A stretch of DNA of 64,000 nt from Notospermus geniculatus (Eukaryota; Nemertea; Pilidiophora; Heteronemertea; Lineidae). The stretch covers positions 106,276 through 170,275 of the forward strand of contig NMRB01001178.1 of NCBI GenBank assembly GCA_002633025.1. The letters are read 5' to 3'. Shown here in pieces: positions 1 through 11,386 of this stretch. Both the position numbers and the translations under genes were made by a program. Below the pieces are notes generated by a model that made no database searches, was not told where the DNA came from, and worked only from the letters and a program-made list of their open reading frames with translations. The stretch's first letter is position 1. Every line of letters begins with the position of its first letter.

Positions 1-884
1 CCCCAAAAAGGAAACACGGATACCGTCTATTTTATCGGTAAAAATACATTTACTACATCATATCTCTTATGTTTCAGACGTATTATGCGGACGTTCCTGT
101 TTTGGTCAAAAGTGGCCTGGTCCGGCACCGAGAGTCTACTGTCATCGTCACTCACTCCATGCATTTCCAGCCGAAGCAAACTGATGACGTCATAATCTTT
201 ATTCAAACTCGATGTACAAATCTCGTGCATTTCCAAGCCAGAATACCCCCAGTATTTAGCATATTTTGCTTTCCTAGTGTATAAAAAATTTATACCGAAC
301 ACTCCCAACGCTTCGTTAGTAATGATGATGTGTGCGGATAGTCCAGTAAAAATATGAAAAAAATCCCTTGACCCCAAACAAATTGCAATAGTTTGTTTTA
401 TGACTGGAACTTGTTCTATGGGTGTCAAGGAACATCCCACCCAAAATCCCCCAAAATCTGACGACGGGAAATTACGTAATCAGCATAAATCGAATATGGC
501 CGCCAAAGTACTTTTTGAGGTGGTGTATCTCCTTAACAGTTGCTTTTAGGGCCTATAAACGTATTACAAATGTATATAAATGTGGTACCAAAGAATGGAT
601 TAAGCCCATCAAAAGCACTGGGGGACGTAGATATGACGTAGTTATGACGTCATAGTGATATTTCGACATGAATATGACATCACTGCCACAAAGAACACCC
701 AAATCACTAGGTCAACTCACCAGAATCCCAATTAAAGCAGCCTATGCATATCCTTTATGTGTTATTCATCAATGCAAAAAGTGAACTCCTTTTAAGTCAA
801 GTCATGTTTCAACACTGATCATCATTACAAAATTCACGAAAATATCCCTCTGCTATATGCAGAGAGTCCAAATCTTCTGTGTCA

Positions 885-1700
885 ATTGAATGTTCCTGTA
901 TGTGCCTTCTTGGCATTCCCCACAAGCACTGGTACATTCAAGTGGTTGTTGTCGCCGAGTCCCTTTGCACTGACATCAGTCATCTTGATGATGAGTGATT
1001 CTGGTGCTGGTAACGAATCCATTGTTTTAGGATAAAATGGACCGTTCTTTAAGGTCCAGCCCCATTCCTCTGGTCGGACGTCATTTACTTTTCCCACCCA
1101 GGTTTGAACTTGGTGGTAAACAAGGAATGAACGTCATTTGACAAGAGTCAGATGCTGGTGGAGGCTGCGAGCATCAATGTTAGTTATTTACCAACCACTT
1201 TGTTTATGAATCGCTTTTCCGCAACATATCCAATGTATGGAGTACCCCCCTCCCGCTGCATAAGGGGAGACAAGTAGCTTTTCCCTGCATTCACAAAACT
1301 TTCCAAGCACCTGCTTCCGAAGAGAACACCTTTGCAAGTTTCATAAACTCCTTTCCATCGCTGTTTAACAGTTGAGAAGATGTGTCACATCCAGACATTG
1401 CATTGGATGAATGGAAGGACCTGGCAAATATGTGGACCGAGCTTGTCTTTAAGGAGGCAAAATGTTTAACAGAGGGAACCTTGAGCTTGCTTTCTCAGAT
1501 CTAAAATGAAAGCCCTTTGCATCTGGTTTCAAATGGTGGCACATGAGAATGAGAATGAGAAGGTCGGTGTCTTCTCCAATGACATGGGTCACTCCTTTAA
1601 TTGAATATTCTCCTCCCATCAAGTTGTGAATGCAGGGGAAAGCTACTTGTCTCCCTCTGTGGTGGTGGGAAGGGGGATGCATTGGATATGTTTTAGAAAA
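885..1700 (-). pseudogene. decayed PIN-like/CXC protein (left-arm copy)
   Basis: Three blocks in order on the - strand suggest one broken protein. At 1449-1682 a frame contains GEDTDLLILILMCHH, resembling the acidic DTDxLVLL motif of PIN/XPG-I-like proteins found in many invertebrate genomes. At about 1290-1430 another frame reads SNAMSGCDTSSQLL, like the HAxxGCDTTS motif that follows in those proteins. At 885-1097 the ORF has PEEWGWTLKNG and LPAPESLI, then in a shifted frame a Cys-rich stretch (CQCK...LECTSACGECQ) like a tesmin/CXC tail. Frameshifts between all three blocks mean it is not functional as it stands. The family assignment rests on motif recognition only. Confidence 0.55.
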
Positions 1701-1804
1701 AAAAGCAGTTCACAAACAAAGTGGCCAGTAGGATACCTAGTGCTGTGTTGATAACCTCCTCCAGCGTCCGACTCTGCCAAATACCATTCACTCCGAGTTT
1801 ACTA

Positions 1805-2040
1805 CCATGTTTAAACCTGGGTGGGAGAAGGAAATGATGTTCGAGCAGAGGAATTCTGCTGGACCTTAAAGAACGGTACGCTTAAATGCTAAAACAAATG
1901 ACCCGTTACCAGCACCAGAATCACTCGTGAAGGTGATTCTGTGACAAAAATCGATGTAGCTGCAGAAAACATGAACTTGAATGTACCAGTGCTTGTGGGG
2001 AATGCCGAGAAGGCACAAGCAGGAATATTCAATTGACATC
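1805..2040 (+). pseudogene. inverted partial copy of the CXC tail (right arm)
   Basis: This mirrors 885-1100: LPAPESL followed in another frame by ECTSACGECREGTSRNIQ. A stop interrupts the region after the first motif and the preceding EEWGW block is degraded, so this is a decayed second copy rather than a gene. Confidence 0.5.
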
Positions 2041-3072
2041 ATCCAAGAGGAAGTTACACGTAAGTAGGGAAGTTTGGCAACCTTATGGTTTACGTCTACG
2101 TTTACGATTTAACGACGTCATGACGTCATCACAGAGGAGGTTTCCCGTGTAATTTAAAATGTTGTCGATGTATCCCATTTTTGGCCGGCCCTCAAAGAGA
2201 TAGGTTCATCATTCATGTCAAAATATCACTATGACTTTATAACTACGTCATATCTACGTCCTTCACTGCTTTTGATGGGCTAAATCCATTCTTTGGTACC
2301 ACATTTATATACATTTGTAATACATTTATAGGCCCTCAAAAAGTATTTTGGCGGCCATATTGGATTTATGCCGATTACGTAATTTCCCGTCGTCAGATTT
2401 TGGGGGATTTTGGGTGGGATGTTCCTTGACACACATAGAACAAGTTCCAATCATAAAACAAACTATTGCAATTTGTTTGGGGTCAAACTTATATTTACTG
2501 GACTAGGAGGTTTTTGGCAAAAGAACCTCTTGTTGCCGTATTGTAGGACGCGTGTGAAGGTTTTGAAGAACAAGAAGAACCTGCAAGCGATATTTGACCT
2601 TGTTTATAAAGATGAGAACGGGATATTTCGCCACATGGAACAAACACAACCAGGGCCGACCAGGGTTACCCTGGAGAATTTTGATCGGCAGTTGAAACTG
2701 AAGAGTTGAATTGTGGAAGAGAACATAGGTTGTTTTCCCATTCTCAAGTTTCCGGTGTAGGTCGTAAAATGTCAAGGACATTGCTGATGGCGCGGACACG
2801 AAACAATAGAAAACAAATCTTAACATATCCACGGTGTAAATAAGCTGGTGGACATGTCCACTAACATCAACTTCTTTGCATTTTTCTTTCGGCGGAGGAG
2901 GGAGATTTACAGTCAATTTCCCACTTGATAACTGATACACCCGTATTTCCTTAATAATGAGATATTTTCTTCGGGTCTTCCTGACAAGAATATACAGGAG
3001 ATAGTCAAGAAGGCTGGTGGAATAGAAAACGGTATCTTTAGATAAACGGAAATAGTAGGTGAAATTATATGA

Positions 3073-4374
3073 TAGGGGAGAGTGGGGTTAGTTGAGCCAG
3101 TGGCCAAGTTGAGCCACCCCCTATTACTCAGGAAGTAGACAGGACAGAGCACTGCTGTTGCTATCTATTGAGAGAGGAGAGAAGTACCTCCTCACCCATG
3201 GAGCCATGACAGCTAAATGGAAGAGGTGTGACAAATAGGCATTAAAAACCGATTTTAACCCCCAAAAGTAAATTTTAACATGCCAGACTGTAATGCAGCC
3301 TCCTACTGCAATGGTAGTAGGTCAGTCGTCCTGCTGTCCAGTATTTTGTCAGTTGGTACTTAAGTGACCTATATATATGTACCATGTATGGTTGGATGTG
3401 TAGATGATGGTGGATTACTAAGGATTGGTAGGGGAGAGTGGGGTAAGTTGAGCCAGTGGCCAAGTTGAGCCACCCCCTATTACTCAGGAAGTAGACAGGA
3501 CAGAGCACTGCTGTTGCTATCTATTGAGAGAGGAGAGAAGTACCTCCTCACCCATGGAGCCATGACAGCTAGATGGAAGAGGTGTGACAAATAGGCATTA
3601 AAAACCGATTTTAACCCCCAAAAGTAAATTTTAACATGCCAGACTGTAATGCAGCCTCCTACTGCAATGGTAGTAGGTCAGTCGTCCTGCTGTCCAGTAT
3701 TTTGTCAGTTGGTACTTAAGTGACCTATATATATGTACCATCTATGGTTGGATGTGTAGATGATGGTGGATTACTAAGGATTGGTAGGGGAGAGTGGGGT
3801 AAGTTGAGCCAGTGGCCAAGTTGAGCCACCCCCTATTACTCAGGAAGTAGACAGGACAGAGCACTGCTGTTGCTATCTATTGAGAGAGGAGAGAAGTACC
3901 TCCTCACCCATGGAGCCATGACAGCTAGATGGAAGAGGTGTGACAAATAGGCATTAAAAACCGATTTTAACCCCAAAAAGTAATGCCAGACTTTAATGCA
4001 GCCTCCCTACTGCAATGGTATTAGGTCAGTAGGCCTACTGCGCAGTATTTTCTCAGTTGGTACTTAAGTGACCTATAATATATGTACCAGGTACTGTAGG
4101 CCTAGTTTCTGCACCAAGCTAGTGCATCAGTTGCTCAACAATACCCTATGCACAATTTACCCCAAGGGGTGGGTAAGTTGTGCCAAAGGACAATTTTTTT
4201 TCAGCATCCATCTGCCACGAAATGTCAATCAGTGAACTGAATATCTCTCACCCACAGCACAACCAACTACCTGCAGCATAATCCTGTACCACTGATTGAA
4301 TGCTCTGTCCAGCCTTTAAGCAGCATTTCCCAGATATACCTTACTATGCTCAACTTACCCCACTCTCCCCTACC
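3073..4374. mobile_element. TIR element with triplicated 5' end
   Basis: The motif TAGGGGAGAGTGGGG followed by TTGAGCC begins at 3073, 3429 and 3785, an exact 356 bp period. Its reverse complement (TTACCCCACTCTCCCCTA) closes the element at about 4356-4374. The three direct units are nearly identical and include GCCAGTGGCCAAGTTGAGCC. Only the last unit runs on into unique sequence and the terminal inverted copy. It looks like a non-autonomous DNA transposon whose left end was tandemly amplified. No transposase frame is visible. Confidence 0.75.
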
Positions 4375-4379
4375 CTATA

Positions 4380-4850
4380 AACGTTTTTTTTATGCGGAGT
4401 GTACACCAGGATCCTCGTCCAAGGCACTGGCTGCTCTATGTAACTTACCGTTACAGATGGCTGTATAAGGTGAAATGAAAGGTCGAGGAATTTTTCCTTT
4501 GAACTGATTGGTGGAATAAACGACATTCGATGACGTAATCTGTAGTTATAAACTTTCTTTACCTATGAACATGATGAAAATGAGGTCAGAAACGTTGGAA
4601 TGTAAAATTTGCATTCGGTAGCTCAACTCCCTCTGATATGTAGCATAGGATTTTATCACTAAAAAGAATTGGTCGTGCCAGCAAAGCGTCTTAATACATG
4701 GTCGATCTCCGCCATCTTGGATACATTAGTGCTAATTACATGTATGAAATAATAACCTCTGAAAAACGCCTTATTTCACGACTGGCATGGCTTCACTCTC
4801 TTTGGATGCCATTTAGCACGCGGTCAACCACAGAGGCCTGTCTTCGAATT
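4380..4850. other. unassigned spacer
   Basis: I see no convincing ORF, RNA gene or clear repeat structure between the TIR element and the - strand ORFs that follow. Confidence 0.5.
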
Positions 4851-4852
4851 CA

Positions 4853-5194
4853 CTAAATTACATAAATTTGTAATTTCAAATTTGGACCGCGAAAACTTAT
4901 ATGTAGACAATCACTTTTTACTGACGGCAACAGTTTCCTTATGTTCATATCAGGTCGACCTTGCGACGGCACAGAACAAGTGGCGACTGAATTTTCCGCA
5001 TCACACTGCGTCTGAGGCATGACCACGTGGTACATGGTGTGACACGACTGCAGCTGCGTCTCATCTGCGACGATAGGCATCAGTCTCCGATCAAGGATCA
5101 AGAATCGCAAGAGTTGAACATGTTCAACTTCTCTGCCATTCCGCGACGGGCTAATCCACTCGCAGTCGACCAGACTGTCCCACGATGAGCGCAC
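4853..5194 (-). CDS. unrecognised 113-residue ORF
   Basis: An open frame downstream (on the - strand) of the frameshifted ORF at 5299-6265. It ends FRGPNLKLQIYVI and has no domain I recognise. Its position suggests it may be a further exon or the broken 3' part of the same gene, but no clear splice sites join them. It may also be chance. Confidence 0.25.
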   Translation of the reverse strand: MRSSWDSLVDCEWISPSRNGREVEHVQLLRFLILDRRLMPIVADETQLQSCHTMYHVVMPQTQCDAENSVATCSVPSQGRPDMNIRKLLPSVKSDCLHISFRGPNLKLQIYVI

Positions 5195-5298
5195 ACATTT
5201 TCACTTTTGCGACCTGACCATGGTTTCTTCAATTGATGGGTCTGTTCCATCGTTCCGGCAGGCAATCATAGGTGCGACCTGACATCAGCATTTAGGTC

Positions 5299-6265
5299 TC
5301 ATATCACACGATCGTAAACTTCAACTGAAACGAAATGCTCTCGTATGCCTGGAGCAGTCCTTGGAGAGCGTTTAAAATGCAATAATGCACCATCGGTGGG
5401 GTTGAATAAGTAATGAGTCGAAACCCCATCGTTGATATTCGGGTAAAAAGTCGCAATCTTCTCTGTAAACTTTTTTTTTCCAGAGTCCTGTCTTACGAGA
5501 CCGTCCTTAGGGTGAAAAATACGTGTAATTCCGGCAGCAATAACCCTCGGAAAACAAATCATGAACAACATATTGGAAAACGAACTAAAATTTATATCGA
5601 CAGGACCACCAGGGCAATACCTCAAGAACTGCCTCGGCGAGTATTTTGTTAGCCGGTAATTATCAATGAGAAGATAGGCAAGGAGGTATATTCCTTCAAA
5701 ACCATAAACATTCCTGGTGATGATAACTTGTACTCGGCTTGTCAAAAGAAAGAATATTCCATTTTTAAGGACAAAATGAACTCGACCAGTTTCGTTTGAC
5801 AAATTGATGTCATAAATAGTTGCGCCGATGAAACTTCTAGAGCAATACACGAGGACTTTCCCCACATATCCTAGACCTACGAGAAAGTCTACTCCTCGGG
5901 AAAGGCATTGATTTGTGTTAGGTACAATGACGTTCCCTTCAAATGTCCCCCTTTTAACGTCATACAGGAGCCAGGTTTTTTTTCCTTTGGACAGAAATAC
6001 CAAACAGCATGTATCTCAAGTACATAGATGGCACCGAGCCTTTGGTTTGTTTGTAGAAATACGTCTTGTACTCTATTCCAAAGTAGCTACTTTTGTAAGC
6101 ATACACAACAACGTTCGTTATTGGTGTTTCCTTTGGCATTTGAATCTGTACTATCTTCCCTGATGCACGGACCGGGAACAATAAATCCTGCATGGCTGAC
6201 ATCAGCGGTGGTCGGAAAGGGATCACCTTTCCTAGTTTATATTTAATCCTTGCTGGCTCCTTCAA
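5299..6265 (-). pseudogene. unrecognised protein gene, frameshifted, about 330 residues
   Basis: Two overlapping - strand frames (5960-6265 and 5299-6003) read as one protein if a frameshift near 6000 is allowed. The shift lies in a homopolymer run (GGTTTTTTTTCC on the + strand; Lys codons on the - strand), so it could be a real mutation or a sequencing error. The predicted protein is mixed polar and hydrophobic, with several possible beta strands (VVVYAYKSSYFGIEYKTYFY, RVQVIITRNVYGFEGIYLLA). No known family is recognised. The upstream end stops at the TIR of the element starting at 6271, so the gene may be cut by that insertion. Confidence 0.4.
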
Positions 6266-6999
6266 GAATCATTTATGCACCGGTCAATAGGCATCTTGAA
6301 CTACCCCCCCCCCTCAAGCATTCACCCTGGATTCACCGTTGGTACAATAAAATAGGGTCAAGATTCACCCCAAATTCACTTACAGCTCAGAAACATCCGC
6401 TGAATATTCACATTCAAAACCTTGTCAAGGATTTAACATTCGTTCAAGATTCACAACAAAATAACCTGACTAGAAAAATTTGGTCAAGATTCACTTGATT
6501 TCCAACACACCAAATAGGCATAGTGAAAGCCAGAAACTGTATGTTAAATCTACCTTTTTATTCCCCGGTGACTTTGAATGACTGCAACCTGTGGACAAAA
6601 CCACACTGAAGCTTTACGTAAATATTTGTAAACAAACGGGCGCCATTTTCCTCGAAAGGGTCTATTGCGTTTTCACTAGTCAGTCAGTCAGTTCAGGGGT
6701 GATTCTACAGCAAAATTCACCAGTAGTGACATGGTATTGCATATTTGTGATCAGAATGTCATCATCAACTTATTTTCATATAACTCGCTAATCACAGTGG
6801 ATTCTTTTGGTCCTGACTTTTACCTTTTCCTTCGCAATAAATCGCGGAATTCAACAAAACTCTGGCCGGCCATGACACGGCAGCGTGCTCAATCTCACCC
6901 CCACGATCTTCAGAAGAAATCTGACACCTCTGCTGGAATAAGCATGTCGATCAGTGGCATGACTAATGCTATTTTTGGTCGAAATTGAATACAAATATA

Positions 7000-7045
7000 A
7001 AACAAGAGGCCCATGGGCCTTGCGCTCAGCTGACTATGACCTGCC
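7000..7045. repeat. dispersed repeat (GCCCATGGGC type)
   Basis: ACAAGAGGCCCATGGGCCTT followed by GCGCTCAGCTGAC recurs in altered form at 62845-62878 (ACAAGTCGCCCATGGGCGAA, then GCACTCAGCTGAC). It is a short interspersed repeat fragment. Confidence 0.5.
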
Positions 7046-7489
7046 AACTCAAGCATAGCATAGCATAACGTTCCAAGATGGCCCTTGTAGGGTCTTCGAC
7101 GTACGAATACGACGTACGAATAGTGCACCTAAATGGTTAGCAAGCAAATATTAGCGTTCCTCGTGCAAATCAGTGGAAAGGGGTTAATATCACTTCATGA
7201 ATCGAAAGAGATATCTTATCAGACCACTTGGACCGAGGAGGGGTTAATATCTCTTGGTGAATCGAGATTACACCCATTTGGTGGGAAGGGGTTAATACCG
7301 AGATACCGAACCGAGATAGATAGGCCTATGTTGTGTCATATCACCCATTATTGGTGGGAAGGGGTTAATATATCACTTATGAATCGAGATGGATATCGTA
7401 TTAGACATACTGGGTGAGGAGGGGTTAAAAACAGAGGCCTGCAATTCTTGGTGAGTCGAGGCAGATATCTTTTGACACCCAGTGGATGG

Positions 7490-7640
7490 TAATCCAAAGA
7501 AGAAAGCACAAAAATTGACACACAAAGTGGTAAATATCAAGAAGTCAACTTCCAGGACTTAGCAAATTTTCGACCCCAACCGGAGTCTTCTTCAGGCTGG
7601 CACTTTTCCACACTAGATTTCAGAAAAGACTGAGCTGAAT
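7490..7640 (-). repeat. Penelope-like element terminal fragment
   Basis: The stretch with TTTTCGACCCCAACCGGAGT, then CTTCTTCAGG, is closely matched at 36300-36420 (TTTGCGACCCCAACCGGGGT, then CTTCCTCAGG). On the - strand it lies downstream of the GIY-YIG remnant at 8154-8402, the expected order for the 3' part of a Penelope-like element. Confidence 0.45.
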
Positions 7641-8153
7641 CCCAAATGTAGATCTGAAATACCCTGTGCAAACAGGAGGAGTCAGCAATTAAGGAATGAA
7701 TAGAGGCCAAGCCCCAAGAATTGGTTGCTAGACCTAATCAATAAAAGAGTGTCTGTAATTAGTAGAAAACTAATTAGGCTGAAAGAAAGTTTAATAACTT
7801 ATGACATGTGTAATTTAAAATAAGCAAGACTGACATGAAGATAATGTATGACCTGTAAAAATGACATGGAATGAAGAGAAATGCAGCTAAAGAATAGCGC
7901 CTACAAATAAACAGAGTATGGCGTCAGAATAAAATGAACAGATATAGAAAGAAAGACTAGGAGACCGGAAAAAGCAAATCACTGACCAATGAACAGAATA
8001 GGGGAAGGGAAAGGCCTAAACCAGAAAGGCACGACACATTCGCCCCTAACTGGAAGAAACATAAAGGCCTACTAAGGGGAGAAAAGGGACAGGAGCCAAA
8101 CTCAACTTCCTGACAAAAAAGTAGTAAAGGGGAGCTATGGGGTTATCAGAAAC

Positions 8154-8402
8154 TCAGCTTCTGGTGTTAAGACCTGAGGGGGTGATGGTTTTAAGGGTCC
8201 ACATCCACCGTAACTCTGTTTTGAGGAGGGTCGTCTCATCCGGACATGTCTCCAGTATGGTGAACATCAGGTCCTTGACAGAATGTCCTGGCAGCTTGAA
8301 GTGGGCATAGAGTATTGAGCAGTGACGATCTTCCTCTTTCCCTAACCTGATATTGGACTTGTGGCTGTTCATCCTTTTACGGAAACACAATGGTCTGTCC
8401 AA
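8154..8402 (-). pseudogene. GIY-YIG endonuclease C-terminal piece (Penelope-like)
   Basis: The - strand ORF has RMNSHKSNIRLGKEEDRHC, then HFKLPGHSVKDLMFTILE, then LLKTELRWMWTLKTITPSGL and N. This is the usual order (RMN-H, HF-LPGHS-DL, E--W---LKT--P-GLN) of the GIY-YIG domain at the C terminus of Penelope-like retroelement proteins. The N-terminal half of the domain lies about 650 bp away (9058-9210), so the gene is disrupted. Confidence 0.65.
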
Positions 8403-9057
8403 CCATGGAAGTATTATTGAGAAGGAGCGAGCACGGCCCTAATCGCTGTGACCACAATTCCACGCCCCCATTGTTTGCCTTTGTTCCCGCCTATTGTCCG
8501 GTACGCAAGCTGAGCTCCTTGAAGGCAATCATGAATTCCGCACAGCTCTCAAAGTGCAGCGCCATCTTTAATTGATATCGCGTCGACCCAATCATATTCT
8601 TGCGTTTTTCTCCACGTTGGGAATTAGATAACCGGCTATTTCGAAGACAACTCAATTTGGTAAACTCTCCGCTGTAATTTAGTGTAAAAATCATCGAAAA
8701 AGACCAATTTCCAATAAAGATATCTACGTTTTAAGGTAAACATGATAATGATAATGATAATGAGATTCTTCGCATCTGAAAAGTTTGAAGAGGATTGCGT
8801 TATGATAGTTTAAAAGATGATTAGTTCAGGTAACATATACGGGTGGTCGTTTCAGTGCGAGATGCTGCGAGGTGCTGTTTTTGACGCGATGAAAACGATG
8901 AATTTTTCAGTTTTCGTGCGTAGGCAACATCCACTGCCATTGTTCTCTTCTATTGTTTGGACTCTGACCATTGTTCAAGGGAAGTGCTGACTGCACACGG
9001 AAATTACCGAAGATTAGATCGGCTTTTTCCGACCATCGTGCGGCGTTATTAGCCTAT

Positions 9058-9210
9058 TGTCTCCTTCTCAACCTCCATGGTCCAACGTACTGGTTGATGG
9101 TGGTGCATCTGGTACAGGTGATGCAGTAGACAACATTTTTGCTATCACAATCTGCCGTGACATTTTCTCTGTGAAGGCCTATTAGAGGAGATCTATTTTG
9201 CACGTCCAGA
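9058..9210 (-). pseudogene. GIY-YIG N-terminal piece with Cys pair
   Basis: Within the frame at 9054-9389 (- strand), DCDSKNVVYCITCTRC and QYVGPW fit the C-xx-xNVVYxIxCxxC...YVG opening of Penelope-type GIY-YIG domains. The frame then stops. About 650 bp separate it from the matching C-terminal piece. Confidence 0.6.
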
Positions 9211-9669
9211 AATGAGTATTTAATCACTGCGCAGTAAGCTTTCACGTTTCCATAGTGGTATTGAATGTAGTGCCTGAATGACCGAGTGGCTGACGTTGAG
9301 TGGCTGCGTGAAACCGCATCTGCGCTAGAGATTGGGACGAAAAACATCAGGAAGTATGGCAAGCTATTAGGGAGGCCTGTTGTGTACAATCTTACATTCG
9401 GAGGGCGAGGTGAGTTTGAGCCAGGAATCCCTAACGTAGTGGAATAGCTAGAAAACAGGACATGCCATGTTTGTAAAACGAATCATGTGGATGATGAATC
9501 GCACTTCCTTCTAGAATGTGACGGATATCAATCCATAAGGAGGATGCAATTCTTTGATTCGCTAGAAAAAATAACACCTCCCTCTTTTATAAATCTTCCC
9601 ACAGACGACAAATTTAACTGGTTGCTACTATGCGAGGACAAAAACATCCTGAATCATTGAACTAAGATG

Positions 9670-9763
9670 GGAATTTGGCCTAGTGGTTTAAGGTGTGCTG
9701 CCCCTTAGTGCTGGCGATTGATGCCTCATGCGAGGGTCCGTGGGTTCGAATCTGCTAGAAGGA
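9670..9763 (+). repeat. tRNA-derived SINE head
   Basis: A perfect pol III A box (TGGCCTAGTGG, 9676-9686) and B box (GGTTCGAATC, 9743-9752) are spaced as in a class II tRNA. The 5' and 3' ends do not pair as an acceptor stem, so it is a SINE head rather than a tRNA gene. A decayed relative sits at 59712-59810, and both continue into a shared CACxTxAGAAACCCGTT tail. Confidence 0.65.
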
Positions 9764-10541
9764 CTTTCACATTAGAAACCCGTTTCTATTTCATATCTGA
9801 ATCTGTTAAGAAATTTTATTGGAGAATGTTTTTACAGAGAAAACTTGCACTAAAACTCGTACATTGAAAAATCTCATATCCCCTCAGTATGTTCATCACT
9901 ACATCCCATATTTTTCTACAGATCTTATTATTTTGTCTTTTTACTTTCAATATCGCCCGTATAGCATTAATTAGTCTATATTAAAATCCAATCAGAGTTA
10001 ATGTAAATACTGTAATTTCTCATGTTACCCCTCTGAGGGTCGACTATTGATTTTATAAAGGATTTTGAATTGGAATTTAAATTTTGTACTGTGCCATGTG
10101 CCATGTGCGTGCTATGTTCTACGTACGCACAACTGATTGTTTTTGTCAATGTACGGCTACCGCATCTTGACTACCAAGGGTTGTGACATCTCTCCGCCCT
10201 CCGACTACGCTCGCACAAACCCTTCACGAACTTCGCTGTGGTAAGCTGTTTCCAACCCGATGTTCCTGTTTGTGGACTGACTACCGCTGTTAGTTTTCGT
10301 TTTTCAACATTTGCAATCAACCTGAACATTTCTAAATACCACGTCAGCTTTTCTGTACACGTAACTTCTCTGGTTTAGAAAATTTGTTGTTTTTGTTCAA
10401 TACAGCATAGTTCATGCGAGTAGTGGGTAAATCGCAATTGATACAATGGCTGACCATCCTCGTTTCTAATACTTTCCAACCACAAAATATACAGCGGTTG
10501 GTTTAATTGGCTTATTGCCAACCTGCGAGCGAGGTTGGCTA

Positions 10542-10683
10542 ACAAGTCGTCAACCGAGAATTAACAGGGTCTAAGTGCATTTTTTACTTGAACATCACTT
10601 CCTGTGCTTATAAGGGACTAAAAGCACAGGAAATGGGTCAAGCTAAAATGCACTTAGACCCTGTTAATTGTCGGTTGACGAAG
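10542..10683. repeat. hairpin MITE
   Basis: CGTCAACCGAGAATTAACAG is followed by GGTCTAAGTGCATTTT on the left arm, and the reverse complement ends at GTCGGTTGACG. The arms are roughly 55-60 bp around a CTTATAAGGG centre. It is nested inside the 6271-11083 element. Confidence 0.75.
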
Positions 10684-11386
10684 TGTTCTGATTAATGCAC
10701 CGCAACTCGAGGTGCGAGAGAAACAGAAATCCTGGCGAAGTTCTCCATGGGTTTGTGCGTACGAAGTATGAGGTAGTACAGACACATGGTGGGCTACCCG
10801 GTGCCGCCGGTAAGGCATGTTTTATAAGCTTTGCTGCTAGGCCTAGTCTATTTTCTTCAAAACGTTGGTTGACGATTCGACGCCTATTCGTTTTCAGCAA
10901 TTGTGTTTTCTTTCAAGATTCACCTTTGGAGTCAATTCACAGTATTATCTCTCACCAAAGATTTACAACTCATTCACAAAGAGGTGGGTAATTAATTGAT
11001 TAAAGATTCGGCGCCGACTCGGCGTCGAATAGTCGTCGATGCTTGGGGGGGAGTTCAAGATGCCTATTGACCGGTGCATTAGACAAGAAAGAATAACGAG
11101 TCACATTGTCATCAGAATTGCTTTTAGAACACCGGTGGACAGGCGGGTTCCAAAGGTAACTAAGTGACAATTCTTCTCTTATTGTATAATACAGCTAAGA
11201 CCAGGCGAGTGTTGTTATCTATAGTCTATTTTGCCCCTCGCGTCGGATGTTGGTCGATGTTGATAAAAAACATCGAGACTGATACCAGGAGTGTCATGGG
11301 CTTATTCCTTTGGGTCCGAAAATGCTAACTTTGATGTTGGTTTTATTGCCAACTTCATAACTGCCATGTTGAACTGCCGCGTAATG

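Larger units (their letters stand above)
333..2505. repeat. 2.2 kb imperfect palindrome (inverted gene duplication)
   Basis: The left arm (about 333-1300) reads as the reverse complement of the right arm (about 1610-2505). Matches include a block around TTACGTAATTTCCCGTCGTC (near 2380, mirrored near 470), the GACCCCAAACAAATTGC block near 370 mirrored near 2485, and the CXC-coding blocks at 885-1100 and 1805-2040. The arms have diverged by many substitutions and small indels. The unpaired centre of about 310 bp holds the PIN-like part of a decayed gene. Either two copies of one element sit head to head, or this is a large foldback transposon. Confidence 0.8.
6271..11083. mobile_element. 4.8 kb TIR element (possibly Harbinger-like)
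   Basis: TGCACCGGTCAATAGGCATC at about 6275 followed by TTGAACT and a C run is mirrored at about 11045-11081, giving TIRs of roughly 36-40 bp. The flanking bases are TTTA on the left and TTAG on the right, compatible with a 3 bp TTA duplication as made by PIF/Harbinger elements. Subterminal GATTCAC repeats occur inside both ends (6330-6500 and 10915-10980). Internally I find only Penelope-like remnants, a hairpin and a SINE, and no Harbinger transposase, so it is non-autonomous or composite. Confidence 0.55.

Noticed and set aside
2503-2940. 145-codon - strand frame and 99-codon + strand frame
   Set aside because: They oppose each other without motifs; one overlaps the palindrome end. No support for either.
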